Assembly: GCA_041906305.1 (NCBI GenBank)
Contig: JAYRJL010000006.1
Location: 248,001-312,000, forward strand
DNA length: 64,000 nt
Direction: 5' to 3'
From: SHVZ01 sp041906305
Lineage (GTDB): Bacteria; Pseudomonadota; Alphaproteobacteria; SHVZ01
Position numbers and translations under genes: made by a program. This document shows positions 25,282-32,809 of the stretch, piece after piece. Within the stretch, counting starts at the first letter, position 1, and the number at the start of each line of letters is the position of its first letter. Below the pieces are notes generated by a model. That model ran no database searches. It was not told the origin of the DNA and worked only from the letters and a program-made list of their open reading frames with translations.

Positions 25282-26993
25282 GAGAGCGTCTGCCCGGGGC
25301 GCACGCGGGTGAAGGCGACGGGGGTCGTGGTCACGGCGATGCGGCTTCCTTCGAGCGTCACGACGGTGTTCTCCGACTTCTCCAGCGATCCGGTCTCGGG
25401 GAAATCCGAGCGGTAATGCGCCCCCCGGGAGTCGTCGCGCCGGAGCGCGGCGGCGGCGATCGCCCGGCTGGTCAGGATCAGGCTGTCGAGGCTGAGCCAG
25501 TCGGCCCAGGTGAGGTTGAACGCCCGCGAGGCCTGGGGCAAGCCGGTCTCGGCGAGCTCGGCCGCGAGATCTTCGAGCGCCTTCTGGCCGCGCTTCAGGC
25601 TGGCCTCGCTGCGGATGATGCCGACATCGTCCCACATCAGGCGGTAGAGCCGCTCGCGAAGCTCGTTGAGGTCGCCGGGCTTGCGCGAGAACGGACGCAG
25701 CGTGTCGGCGACCGCGGCCTCGATCGCCGCCTCGTCGGGCGCGGCGATGCCGCCCTCCGACCTCGCGAAGGCCGCCATCGCCTCGCCGGCGATGCCGCCA
25801 TAGACCGTCGAGTTGGCGACGCCGTTGCCGCCGAGGCGGTTGGCGCCGTGCACGCCGCCGGTGTCCTCGCCGGCGGCGAAGAGGCCGGGAAGCGAGGTCC
25901 GGCAGTCGAGCGCGTACTCGACGCCGCCCATCATGTAGTGGGCGGTCGGCACCACCTCGACATTGCCCGCAACCAGGTCGAAGCCGACATCGGCGCAGCG
26001 CGTGACCATGCCCTTGAACTGCTTCTTCACCATTGCCGGATCGAGATGCTTCATGGTGATGAAGACGCCGCCGTTGGGGCCGGTCTTGCCGGCCTTCATC
26101 TGGTCGTACATGCCGCGGCTGACGATGTCGCGGGTCGCCCGCTCGTTGCGCGGGTCGTACTTGTGCATGAAGCGCTCGCCGGCACCGTCGAGAAGATGGC
26201 CGCCGGCGCCGCGGAGTCCTTCCTCGATGATCGTGCCGGTGATGCGCGTGTCCTTGCCGGCGATCAGGCCCGTGGGGTGGAACTGCACCATCTCCATGTC
26301 GCGGAGCTTGAGGCCGGCGCGCAGCGCCATCGCCAGCCCGTCGCAGGACTTGTCCCCGGACGGCGTGTGGTAGAGATACATGGTCGGCCCGCCGCCGGTC
26401 GCCAGCAGCACCGCCTTGGCGGCGACGAAGCGGAACTCGCCGGTGCGCACGTCCAGCATCAGCACGCCGGAGAGCCGCTGGCCGTCGCGAGACGGAATCA
26501 GCGCGATCGCGCGGTGCTCCTCCAGCCGCTTGATGCCGCGGGCCCAGACCTGCTCGGCGAGCCGGTTGATGATCTCGATGCCGGTCAAGTCGCCCTTGTG
26601 CACCGTGCGGTCGACGGTCTGGCCGGCGAAGGCCTTGAAGTGGAGCCGGCCATCGGGATTGCGGTCGAAGAAGCAGCCCCAGCGATTTTCGAGTTCGACG
26701 ATGCGCTCGACCGCGCCCTCGACCAGCCGCCAGGCGAGCTCCTGGTGGTTGAGCCACTTGCCGCCCTCGATCGTGTCCATGAAGTGGCGCTGGAGGGAGT
26801 CGCCGGGTGCCAGCGCCACGTTGTAGCCGCCCTGCACCATGCGCGTGCAGCCGCTCTTTCCCAGCAGGCCCTTCACCGCGATCGTGATCTCGAGGCTCGG
26901 GTCCTTGTCGTGCGCGTGGAGGGCGGCGAGCAGGCCGGCGCCGCCCGAGCCCAGGATCAGCAGATCAGTCTGGTGGCGCTCGAGACCGCTCAT
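25278..26993 (-). CDS. Succinate dehydrogenase/fumarate reductase-like flavoprotein subunit
   Basis: A 571-residue FAD protein. The FAD-binding N-terminus is LLILGSGGAGLLAALHA. Catalytic-region motifs present include VQFHPTG, NERATRDIVSR, TAHYMMGG and VHGANRLGGN. At the position where SdhA/FrdA carry the FAD-linking histidine (xSHTxxAxGG), this protein reads SGCTRMVQGG, with Cys49 in place of His. FAD may therefore be bound non-covalently, as in L-aspartate oxidase. It is encoded after its iron-sulfur and two membrane subunits and overlaps the fumarase alpha start. The substrate may be succinate/fumarate or a substituted analogue. Confidence 0.88.
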   Translation of the reverse strand: MSGLERHQTDLLILGSGGAGLLAALHAHDKDPSLEITIAVKGLLGKSGCTRMVQGGYNVALAPGDSLQRHFMDTIEGGKWLNHQELAWRLVEGAVERIVELENRWGCFFDRNPDGRLHFKAFAGQTVDRTVHKGDLTGIEIINRLAEQVWARGIKRLEEHRAIALIPSRDGQRLSGVLMLDVRTGEFRFVAAKAVLLATGGGPTMYLYHTPSGDKSCDGLAMALRAGLKLRDMEMVQFHPTGLIAGKDTRITGTIIEEGLRGAGGHLLDGAGERFMHKYDPRNERATRDIVSRGMYDQMKAGKTGPNGGVFITMKHLDPAMVKKQFKGMVTRCADVGFDLVAGNVEVVPTAHYMMGGVEYALDCRTSLPGLFAAGEDTGGVHGANRLGGNGVANSTVYGGIAGEAMAAFARSEGGIAAPDEAAIEAAVADTLRPFSRKPGDLNELRERLYRLMWDDVGIIRSEASLKRGQKALEDLAAELAETGLPQASRAFNLTWADWLSLDSLILTSRAIAAAALRRDDSRGAHYRSDFPETGSLEKSENTVVTLEGSRIAVTTTPVAFTRVRPGQTLS

Positions 26994-27319
26994 GCGAAGG
27001 CCCGGATGACAAAGCCGGCGCCGACCGCGAGCGAGGCCGCCGCCGCCCAGCCGATCCAGTTCTTCTGCCGGTCGCTCCACGGCAGAAGCTCGATCGCGAG
27101 CAGGCGGAGCCCGCCGAACATGTGCAGCGCCAGCAGGATCACGAGGCCGGTTTCCGCTGCCTTGACCAGCGGCAGCTTTGACCATTCGAGGAAGCCGTCG
27201 AGCGCCGAGGTCTCGACCGCGAGTCCGAGAACGATCAGATGGACCGGCAGGAACACCGCCAGCGCCAAGCCCGAGAGGCGATGGACCAGGAAGGCCCGGT
27301 ATGAGGCATGGCTGCGCAT
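26990..27319 (-). CDS. Succinate dehydrogenase/fumarate reductase-like membrane anchor (second)
   Basis: A 109-residue membrane protein with three predicted helices. HRLSGLALAVFLPVHLIVLG and LALHMFGGLRLL resemble the haem- and quinone-binding helices of SdhC-type anchors, with histidines in the usual places. It would dock the flavoprotein and iron-sulfur subunits to the membrane and pass electrons to or from quinone. The ATG shares one base with the upstream anchor stop (TGATG), and its stop overlaps the flavoprotein ATG. Confidence 0.78.
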   Translation of the reverse strand: MRSHASYRAFLVHRLSGLALAVFLPVHLIVLGLAVETSALDGFLEWSKLPLVKAAETGLVILLALHMFGGLRLLAIELLPWSDRQKNWIGWAAAASLAVGAGFVIRAFA

Positions 27320-27651
27320 CAGGAAATCGCCTGGACCGCGCGGAGGCCGATCGCGAGCAGGACCAGGCCGAAGCCCAAGGTCGCGAAGTCGAGCGTGCGG
27401 TTGCGCCACGAGGTCCATTCGCGGACGACCACGCGGACGCCGATCGCCGCGTGGATCGCCGCGGCGACGACGAAGAGCGCATAGACCGCTGGCCACAGCA
27501 TGGTCGATCGCGTGCGGCCGAGGATCTCGCCTGCCGAGAGCCCGCCGGCGACCGCATAGAGGATCACGCCGAGATGCAGCAGCACGAGCGGTGCCAGCAC
27601 CAGCGCCGAGCCGCGCTGGGCGATGTAGAGCCAGAGCTCGAGCCGCTTCAC
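27319..27651 (-). CDS. Succinate dehydrogenase/fumarate reductase-like membrane anchor (first)
   Basis: A 110-residue membrane protein with three hydrophobic helices. The N-terminal QRGSALVLAPLVLLHLGVI matches the SdhC pattern of QR followed by a helix with a conserved histidine. The GTG start overlaps the stop of the iron-sulfur subunit gene (GTGA) and is favoured because no other start keeps the first helix whole. With the second anchor it forms the cytochrome b-like quinone module. Confidence 0.75.
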   Translation of the reverse strand: MKRLELWLYIAQRGSALVLAPLVLLHLGVILYAVAGGLSAGEILGRTRSTMLWPAVYALFVVAAAIHAAIGVRVVVREWTSWRNRTLDFATLGFGLVLLAIGLRAVQAIS

Positions 27652-28364
27652 AGCTCGCCCTTCAGCGCGGCCATGACAACCAGCCGCTTCAGGCCGGCGA
27701 TCGAGCGCGTCGGGTTGAGGCCTACCGGGCAATGCTCGACGCAGTTCTGGTGGCCGTGGCAGGCGTGGCAGCCGGCATCCTCGGCGACCGCCTTGAGATG
27801 GCCTCCCCGGTCGCCGTCGCGCACGTCGTTGACCAGGGTCCAGGCACGGTTGAGCGCGGCAGGCCCGAGATAGTCCGGCTGCCAGGAGACGACGTCGCAG
27901 GCCGAATAGCAGACGCCGCAGCCGATGCATTCGATGCCGGCATCGGCCTCCCTCCGCTTCGGATCGTCGGGCGGGATCGTCGCCACGCCCTTCGCCTTGG
28001 CGTCGGAGGGGACGAAGCGGCCCAGCGCCTCCTGGCCCTTGTCGAAGAACGGCGCCATGTCGGTCGCCAGGTCCTTGACGATCGGCAGGTTGCGCAGCGG
28101 CTCGATGCGGACGCGGCCGGAGGTGGCGACCTTCTGCACATGGGTGCGGCAGGTCCAGCGCGGCGTGCCGTTGACGGTCATGGCGCAGCTGCCGCAGACG
28201 CCGACCCGGCAGGCGAAGCGATAGGCCAGGCTCGGGTCGAGCTTCCGCTGCACGTAGGTCACGAGGTCGAGCACGGTCTGGCTCGGCTGGGTCGGAACCT
28301 CGAAGGTCTCGAACGCGCCGTCCTCGGCGCCGCGCCAGATCTCCACCTTCAATGTCCCGGTCAT
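27648..28364 (-). CDS. Succinate dehydrogenase/fumarate reductase-like iron-sulfur subunit
   Basis: A 238-residue electron-transfer protein. The [2Fe-2S] ligands are Cys52, Cys57, Cys60 and Cys72 (CRVGVCGSC plus a later C). The second group CIGCGVCYSAC (146-156) and third group, Cys199/202/208/212 ending HCPVGLNP, provide the [4Fe-4S] and [3Fe-4S] centres. The third group has an extra CxxC (CHAC) compared with the usual spacing. It passes electrons between the flavoprotein and membrane anchors. Its ATG overlaps the permease stop, tying the enzyme to the transporter genes. Confidence 0.9.
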   Translation of the reverse strand: MTGTLKVEIWRGAEDGAFETFEVPTQPSQTVLDLVTYVQRKLDPSLAYRFACRVGVCGSCAMTVNGTPRWTCRTHVQKVATSGRVRIEPLRNLPIVKDLATDMAPFFDKGQEALGRFVPSDAKAKGVATIPPDDPKRREADAGIECIGCGVCYSACDVVSWQPDYLGPAALNRAWTLVNDVRDGDRGGHLKAVAEDAGCHACHGHQNCVEHCPVGLNPTRSIAGLKRLVVMAALKGEL

Positions 28365-29245
28365 CGCTGCATGCCCCAGCGGCGCACGGTGCGCGCCTCG
28401 ATCGCCCGGAAGACGATCGCTTCGACCGCGAGCCCGATCAGGATCACCATGACGAGGCCGGCGAAGACCTCGGGGATGTTGAGCTCGTTCCGGTTCTCGA
28501 AGATGAACCAGCCGAGCCCGCCCGAGCGCGAGGAGACGCCGAACACCAGCTCGGCCGCGATCAGCGTCCGCCAGGCGAAGGCCCAGGCGATCTTGAGGCC
28601 GGCGAGGATCGAGGGGAACGCCGCCGGGATCAGGATGTGGACCACGTAGCGGATGCCGGTGAGGCCGTAGTTGCGCCCCGCCATCCGCAGGGTGTCGGAG
28701 ACCGCAGTGAAGCCGGCATGGGTGTTGAGGGCCAGGGGCCAGAGGACGGAGTGAACGAGCACGAACACGAGCGAGGTCTCGCCGAGGCCGAACCAGAGAA
28801 GGGCGATCGGCAGGAGCGCGATCGCCGGCAGGGGATTGAACATCGCCGTCAGCGTCGACAGCAAGTCGCTTCCGATCCGGGTCGATACCGCGAGCGCGGT
28901 GATCGCGAGCGCCAGGACGACGCCGATCAGGTAGCCCTTCGCCAATACCGTGATCGAGGACCAGGCCCGCCAGAGCAGTCCCCGGCTAAGGACCGAGTCC
29001 CAGAGGGCGCTCGCGACGTCGGAGAAAGGCGGGAAGATCAGCGCGTTGGAGAGCCACGCGCCATAGGCCTGCCAGATCGCGGCCAGGACCAGCAGCAGGA
29101 AGATGCGGCGCGCGCCGGCGAGATTGGTCAGCCTCTCGAAGGCCGAGAGCGGCCGGGCGACGTCGCCGACATTGCCGAGCGGCGGCAAGATGCGCTCGAA
29201 CTCCGGCCGGCGCGGCGGCAGAGGCTTGGCCGTGCCGTCAGCCAT
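28361..29245 (-). CDS. ABC transporter permease, SsuC/TauC type
   Basis: A 294-residue inner-membrane permease with about six helices after a 40-residue soluble N-terminus. The loop FAWRTLIAAELVFG matches the EAA coupling motif of the nitrate/sulfonate/taurine class. It is the last transporter gene of binding protein, ATPase, permease. Its start overlaps the ATPase gene by eight bases, and its stop overlaps the iron-sulfur subunit ATG, so the importer and the redox enzyme form one translational chain. Confidence 0.9.
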   Translation of the reverse strand: MADGTAKPLPPRRPEFERILPPLGNVGDVARPLSAFERLTNLAGARRIFLLLVLAAIWQAYGAWLSNALIFPPFSDVASALWDSVLSRGLLWRAWSSITVLAKGYLIGVVLALAITALAVSTRIGSDLLSTLTAMFNPLPAIALLPIALLWFGLGETSLVFVLVHSVLWPLALNTHAGFTAVSDTLRMAGRNYGLTGIRYVVHILIPAAFPSILAGLKIAWAFAWRTLIAAELVFGVSSRSGGLGWFIFENRNELNIPEVFAGLVMVILIGLAVEAIVFRAIEARTVRRWGMQR

Positions 29246-30011
29246 GCGACTCGACCCGGTCGGCGAACAGCATGTCGTGGATGCGCGACTGCAGCTTCTG
29301 GAACGGCTCCCCGCCGACCGAGCGGTGGTCGAAGCCGTCGGCGTCGAGCTCCGCCTTCACGCGGCCCGGATGCGGCGACATCACCAGGATGCGGCTGCCG
29401 ACGATGATCGCCTCCTCGATCGAATGCGTGACGAAGAGCACGGTGAAGCGCGTCTCTTCCCAGAGCGCCAGCAGCTCCTCCTGCATCTTGCGCCGGGTCA
29501 GTGCATCGAGCGCGGCGAAGGGCTCGTCCATCAAGAGGATCGCCGGCTCCATCGCCATGGCACGCGCGATCGCGACCCGCTGCTTCATGCCGCCCGACAG
29601 CATATGCGGGTGGACGTCGGCGAAGCGCTCCAGGCCCACCTTGGCGATGTAGGCGCGTGCCCGGTCCTCGGCCTCGCGGCGCCTGAGCTTGCCGCTCGCG
29701 ATCAGCGGGAACATCACGTTCTCCCTGACCGTCTTCCAGGGCGGCAGCTGGTCGAATTCCTGGAACACCATCATCCGGTCGGGCCCCGGGCTGTCGACCA
29801 GGGCCCCCGACAGACGGATCTCGCCCTCGACCGGCTTCAGGAACCCGCCGACCGATTTCAGCAGGCTCGACTTGCCGCAGCCCGACGGGCCCAGCAGCAC
29901 GAAGCGGTCCGCCGGGAAGACCTGCAGGTCGACGCGATACGTCGCCGTAACCAGGTGGTCCGGCGTCTTGTACTGGAGCGTAACGCCGGCGACGTCGAGA
30001 AGAGGAGCCAG
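29238..30011 (-). CDS. ABC transporter ATP-binding protein, SsuB/TauB type, probable CTG start
   Basis: A 257-residue ATPase with Walker A GPSGCGKSS, Q-loop QEFDQLPPW, signature LSGGMKQR, Walker B ILLMDEP and the switch histidine in THS. The only GTG near the front (29900) lies inside the strand leading to Walker A and would remove about 37 needed residues. Reading upstream, the normal N-terminus (APLLDVAGVTLQYKTPDH) is in frame but has no ATG, GTG or TTG. A CTG at 30009-30011 lies nine bases after GGGGAG and gives the best start. Alternatives are another codon such as CTG at 30018-30020, or a sequencing error. Confidence 0.85.
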   Translation of the reverse strand: MAPLLDVAGVTLQYKTPDHLVTATYRVDLQVFPADRFVLLGPSGCGKSSLLKSVGGFLKPVEGEIRLSGALVDSPGPDRMMVFQEFDQLPPWKTVRENVMFPLIASGKLRRREAEDRARAYIAKVGLERFADVHPHMLSGGMKQRVAIARAMAMEPAILLMDEPFAALDALTRRKMQEELLALWEETRFTVLFVTHSIEEAIIVGSRILVMSPHPGRVKAELDADGFDHRSVGGEPFQKLQSRIHDMLFADRVESHG

Positions 30012-30016
30012 GTGGA

Positions 30017-31000
30017 TCAGCTCCCCTTGCCCGCCGCCGCTTCCTCGAAGACGTAGTCCTTGAAGCTCGCAGCCTTGTTCTTGAGCGCGCCGACCTTATG
30101 CATGAACTCGGCATAGGCCATCGTGTTCTGCGGCTCGAGCGTGAAGACGATTTCCGGGTCGTTCAGCATCTTCAGGATGAAGGCCGGGTCTTCCTTGCTC
30201 TTGTTGGCCTCGATGTAGGTCTTGGCCGCCGCCGCCTTGTCCGCGTTGATGCGCTTGACCGCCTCGCCGAGCGCATCGAGGAAGGCCTTGTAGGTCTTCG
30301 GGTTCTTGGCGCGAAAATCGTCGCGGGCCCAGACCAGGTTGAAGGTTGTCGGGCCGCCCAGCACGTCGTAGGAGTTGAGCACGCGGGTGATCTTGGGATC
30401 GGCCAGCTGCGTGTACTGGAACGGCGGGCTGCCGAAATGCGAGTTCACCTCGGTCGCCCCCGACATCAGCGCCGCGGTCGCGTCCGGATGCGCCATCGAG
30501 ACGGTGAACTCGTCCAGCGCGTCGAACTTGCCGAGCAGCTTCTCCGCTGCCATCTGGAGCGTGCGCGCCTGCACGGAGACCTTCACCGCCGGCAGCGCGA
30601 TCTTGTCCTTCGCGGTGAAGTCCTTCAGCGACTTGATCGCCGGGTTGCGGGTCGTGAGGTACAGCGGCATCGAGTTGATCGCCGCGATCGCCTTGACGTT
30701 GAGGTTGCCCTTGGTGCGATCCCAGATCAGCAGCAGGGGCCCGACGCCGCCCGAGGCCACGTCGAGCGATCCCGAGAGCATCGCGTCGTTCATCGGATTG
30801 CCAGATGCCAGCTGCGACCACGTCACCTTGAGGTCGAGGCCTGCCTTCTTGCCGGCCTCCTCGATCAGGTTGTGGTGGCGCATCATCTGGAGCGGCAGGT
30901 AGCTGATGCCGAACTGCTCGGCGATCCGGATCTCGCCCTCGGCCTTTGCCGATCCGGCGATCAGGCCCAACACGGCGGCCAAAATTAGAATCCGTCTCAT
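30017..31000 (-). CDS. ABC transporter substrate-binding protein, SsuA/TauA (NMT1-like) type
   Basis: A 327-residue periplasmic protein with a signal peptide (MRRILILAAVLGLIAGSAKA) and GGAGGG before the ATG. The two-lobe NMT1/THI5-like fold is shown by IAEQFGISYLPLQMM and the later SGSLDVASGGVGPLL. This class binds sulfonates, taurine, nitrate, aromatic acids or pyrimidines. As the first gene of the run that continues into the redox and hydratase genes, its ligand is likely the pathway substrate, perhaps a dicarboxylate-like anion. This link is inferred from gene order. Confidence 0.9.
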   Translation of the reverse strand: MRRILILAAVLGLIAGSAKAEGEIRIAEQFGISYLPLQMMRHHNLIEEAGKKAGLDLKVTWSQLASGNPMNDAMLSGSLDVASGGVGPLLLIWDRTKGNLNVKAIAAINSMPLYLTTRNPAIKSLKDFTAKDKIALPAVKVSVQARTLQMAAEKLLGKFDALDEFTVSMAHPDATAALMSGATEVNSHFGSPPFQYTQLADPKITRVLNSYDVLGGPTTFNLVWARDDFRAKNPKTYKAFLDALGEAVKRINADKAAAAKTYIEANKSKEDPAFILKMLNDPEIVFTLEPQNTMAYAEFMHKVGALKNKAASFKDYVFEEAAAGKGS

Positions 31001-31189
31001 GTTTCCCTCCCGTACGACCTTTGTTGAGGCCAAGTATGCCCAACTCCGGCGGGTCCGTCGATTGAAGCGAGCGCGGAGGATCGGGGACCGGCGCTTCCGG
31101 GTCCATTCCCTTTCGGAGCCCCGCCGCAGGAGGATCCTGCTGCGACCGGTCTCGCCTGCAACGGACGATTTCTGCATACTCCGCGCCCC

Positions 31190-32803
31190 ATGACCTCCAA
31201 ACGCACCGCCGCCGACGCCATCGCCGGCACGCTCAAGGCCTACGGCGCCGAGTTCGCCTTCGGCATTCCCGGCAACGACGTGCTCGAGCTGGTTCGCGCC
31301 TGCGAAGAGGCCGGTATCCGCTTCGTGCTCGCCAAGAGCGAGCCATCGGCGGCCTTCATGGCGGATGCGGTCTACCAGGTGACGGGCAAGCCCTCGGTGC
31401 TGATCCCGGCTCTCGGGCCGGGCCTCGCCAACGCGATCTCCGGCATCGCCGGCGCGCTGCAGGAGCGCTCGGCCGTGATCGTGCTCGGCGGCGAGATGGC
31501 GACGAAGCAGATGGGCATCTACACCCATCAGGTCTTCGACCACGTGGCGCTGGCGACGCCGGCGACCAAATGGGCTGCGACCTTGAACGCGTCGCGCGCC
31601 GCACAGCAGACGACGAAGGCGCTCGATATCGCGCTCGCCTTCCCCGCCGGCCCGGTGCTGCTCAATTGCCCCGCCGACTATAGCCGCACCGTTTCCGACG
31701 AGCCGGCCTATGCGCCGCCGAAGCGGCTGCCGGTGACTCTCGACGACGCGGCGGCGAGCGCCGCCAAGGCGATCCTCGCCAAGGCGAAGCGCCCGCTGGC
31801 GATGGTCGGGCGCGGCGCGATCCACGACGGCGTCGCGGCGCCCCTGAGGGCTTTCTGCGAGGCCTGGGGGATGCCGCTGCTCGCCACCTATAAGGCGAAA
31901 GGCGCGCTCGACGAGCATCACGCGCTGTCGCTCGGAAGCGTCGGCCTCTCGCCGATCGTCGACGCCGAGACGATGAAACTGGTCGAGGCAGCCGACCTGC
32001 TGGTCCTGGTGGGATTCGATCCGATCGAGCTCAGGGATGCCTGGATCGACGCCTGGCCGGCGACCAAGCCCGTGCTGTCGCTCGACTGGGGGCCGTTGCC
32101 GCATCGCATGTTCCCCGCCGGCACCGAAGCCTTCGGCGACCTGCCGGCCCTGCTCGCGCGCCTGGCCGGCGGCCCGGCCGCCGCCTGGCCTGCCGATACG
32201 ATCAAGAGCTACCGCGCGAAGGTCGCCGAGATCGTCCGCCCGAGGACACCGGCGAAGGGCCTGAGCCCGGCCGCCCTGTTCAAGGCGGTCAGCGACCGCG
32301 TGCAGCCCGACTGGCGCATGTCCGTCGACGTCGGCGCGCACCGCATCCTTGCCAACCACGCGCTGCTCTGCCGCACTCCGGGTCAGCTCATTCAATCAAA
32401 TGGCCTCTGCCACATGGGCTACGCGCTGCCGGCGGCGATCGGCGCGGCGCTGGCGCGGCCGGAGAAGCCGGTGGTGGCGATGATCGGCGACGGCTCGCTG
32501 CTGATGTCGCTTGGCGACCTCGCGGTGATGGCCGAGCTGAAGCTGCCCATCGTCGTCGTCGTGCTCGACGACCAGGCCCTCGCCCTGATCAAGCTCAAGC
32601 AGGCGAAGATGCAGATGGCGCCCCGCGCCGTCGACTTCGCGGGCCCCCGCTTCGATCAGCTCGCCAAGGGCTTCGGCCTCGACGGCATCCGCGTCGAAGT
32701 CCAGGCGGATTTCGAGAAGGCCTTCGACGCCGCGATCAGGTCCGGCAGGCCCACGGTGATCGATGCCGTGGTCGATCCCAGCGAGTACTGGGAGCAGATG
32801 TAA
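31190..32803 (+). CDS. Thiamine diphosphate-dependent enzyme (acetolactate synthase large-subunit-like)
   Basis: A 537-residue ThDP enzyme with three domains. Glu51 in KSEPSAAF is the cofactor-activating glutamate. The ThDP/Mg motif begins GDGSLLMSLGDL and ends at the aspartates of VVVLDD near residue 460. Relatives include acetolactate synthase, sulfopyruvate and phosphonopyruvate decarboxylases, and benzoylformate decarboxylase; the exact reaction is unclear. No strong ribosome site is seen. A CATACT box ends nine bases before the ATG, which would fit a leaderless transcript but lacks a clear -35. It is divergent from the transporter/redox run. Confidence 0.85.
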   Translation: MTSKRTAADAIAGTLKAYGAEFAFGIPGNDVLELVRACEEAGIRFVLAKSEPSAAFMADAVYQVTGKPSVLIPALGPGLANAISGIAGALQERSAVIVLGGEMATKQMGIYTHQVFDHVALATPATKWAATLNASRAAQQTTKALDIALAFPAGPVLLNCPADYSRTVSDEPAYAPPKRLPVTLDDAAASAAKAILAKAKRPLAMVGRGAIHDGVAAPLRAFCEAWGMPLLATYKAKGALDEHHALSLGSVGLSPIVDAETMKLVEAADLLVLVGFDPIELRDAWIDAWPATKPVLSLDWGPLPHRMFPAGTEAFGDLPALLARLAGGPAAAWPADTIKSYRAKVAEIVRPRTPAKGLSPAALFKAVSDRVQPDWRMSVDVGAHRILANHALLCRTPGQLIQSNGLCHMGYALPAAIGAALARPEKPVVAMIGDGSLLMSLGDLAVMAELKLPIVVVVLDDQALALIKLKQAKMQMAPRAVDFAGPRFDQLAKGFGLDGIRVEVQADFEKAFDAAIRSGRPTVIDAVVDPSEYWEQM

Positions 32804-32809
32804 GAGCGG

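Noticed and set aside
25416..28649. A 1077-residue plus-strand open frame opposite the flavoprotein and iron-sulfur genes
   Set aside because: It is antisense to strongly supported genes and has repetitive shadow-frame composition.
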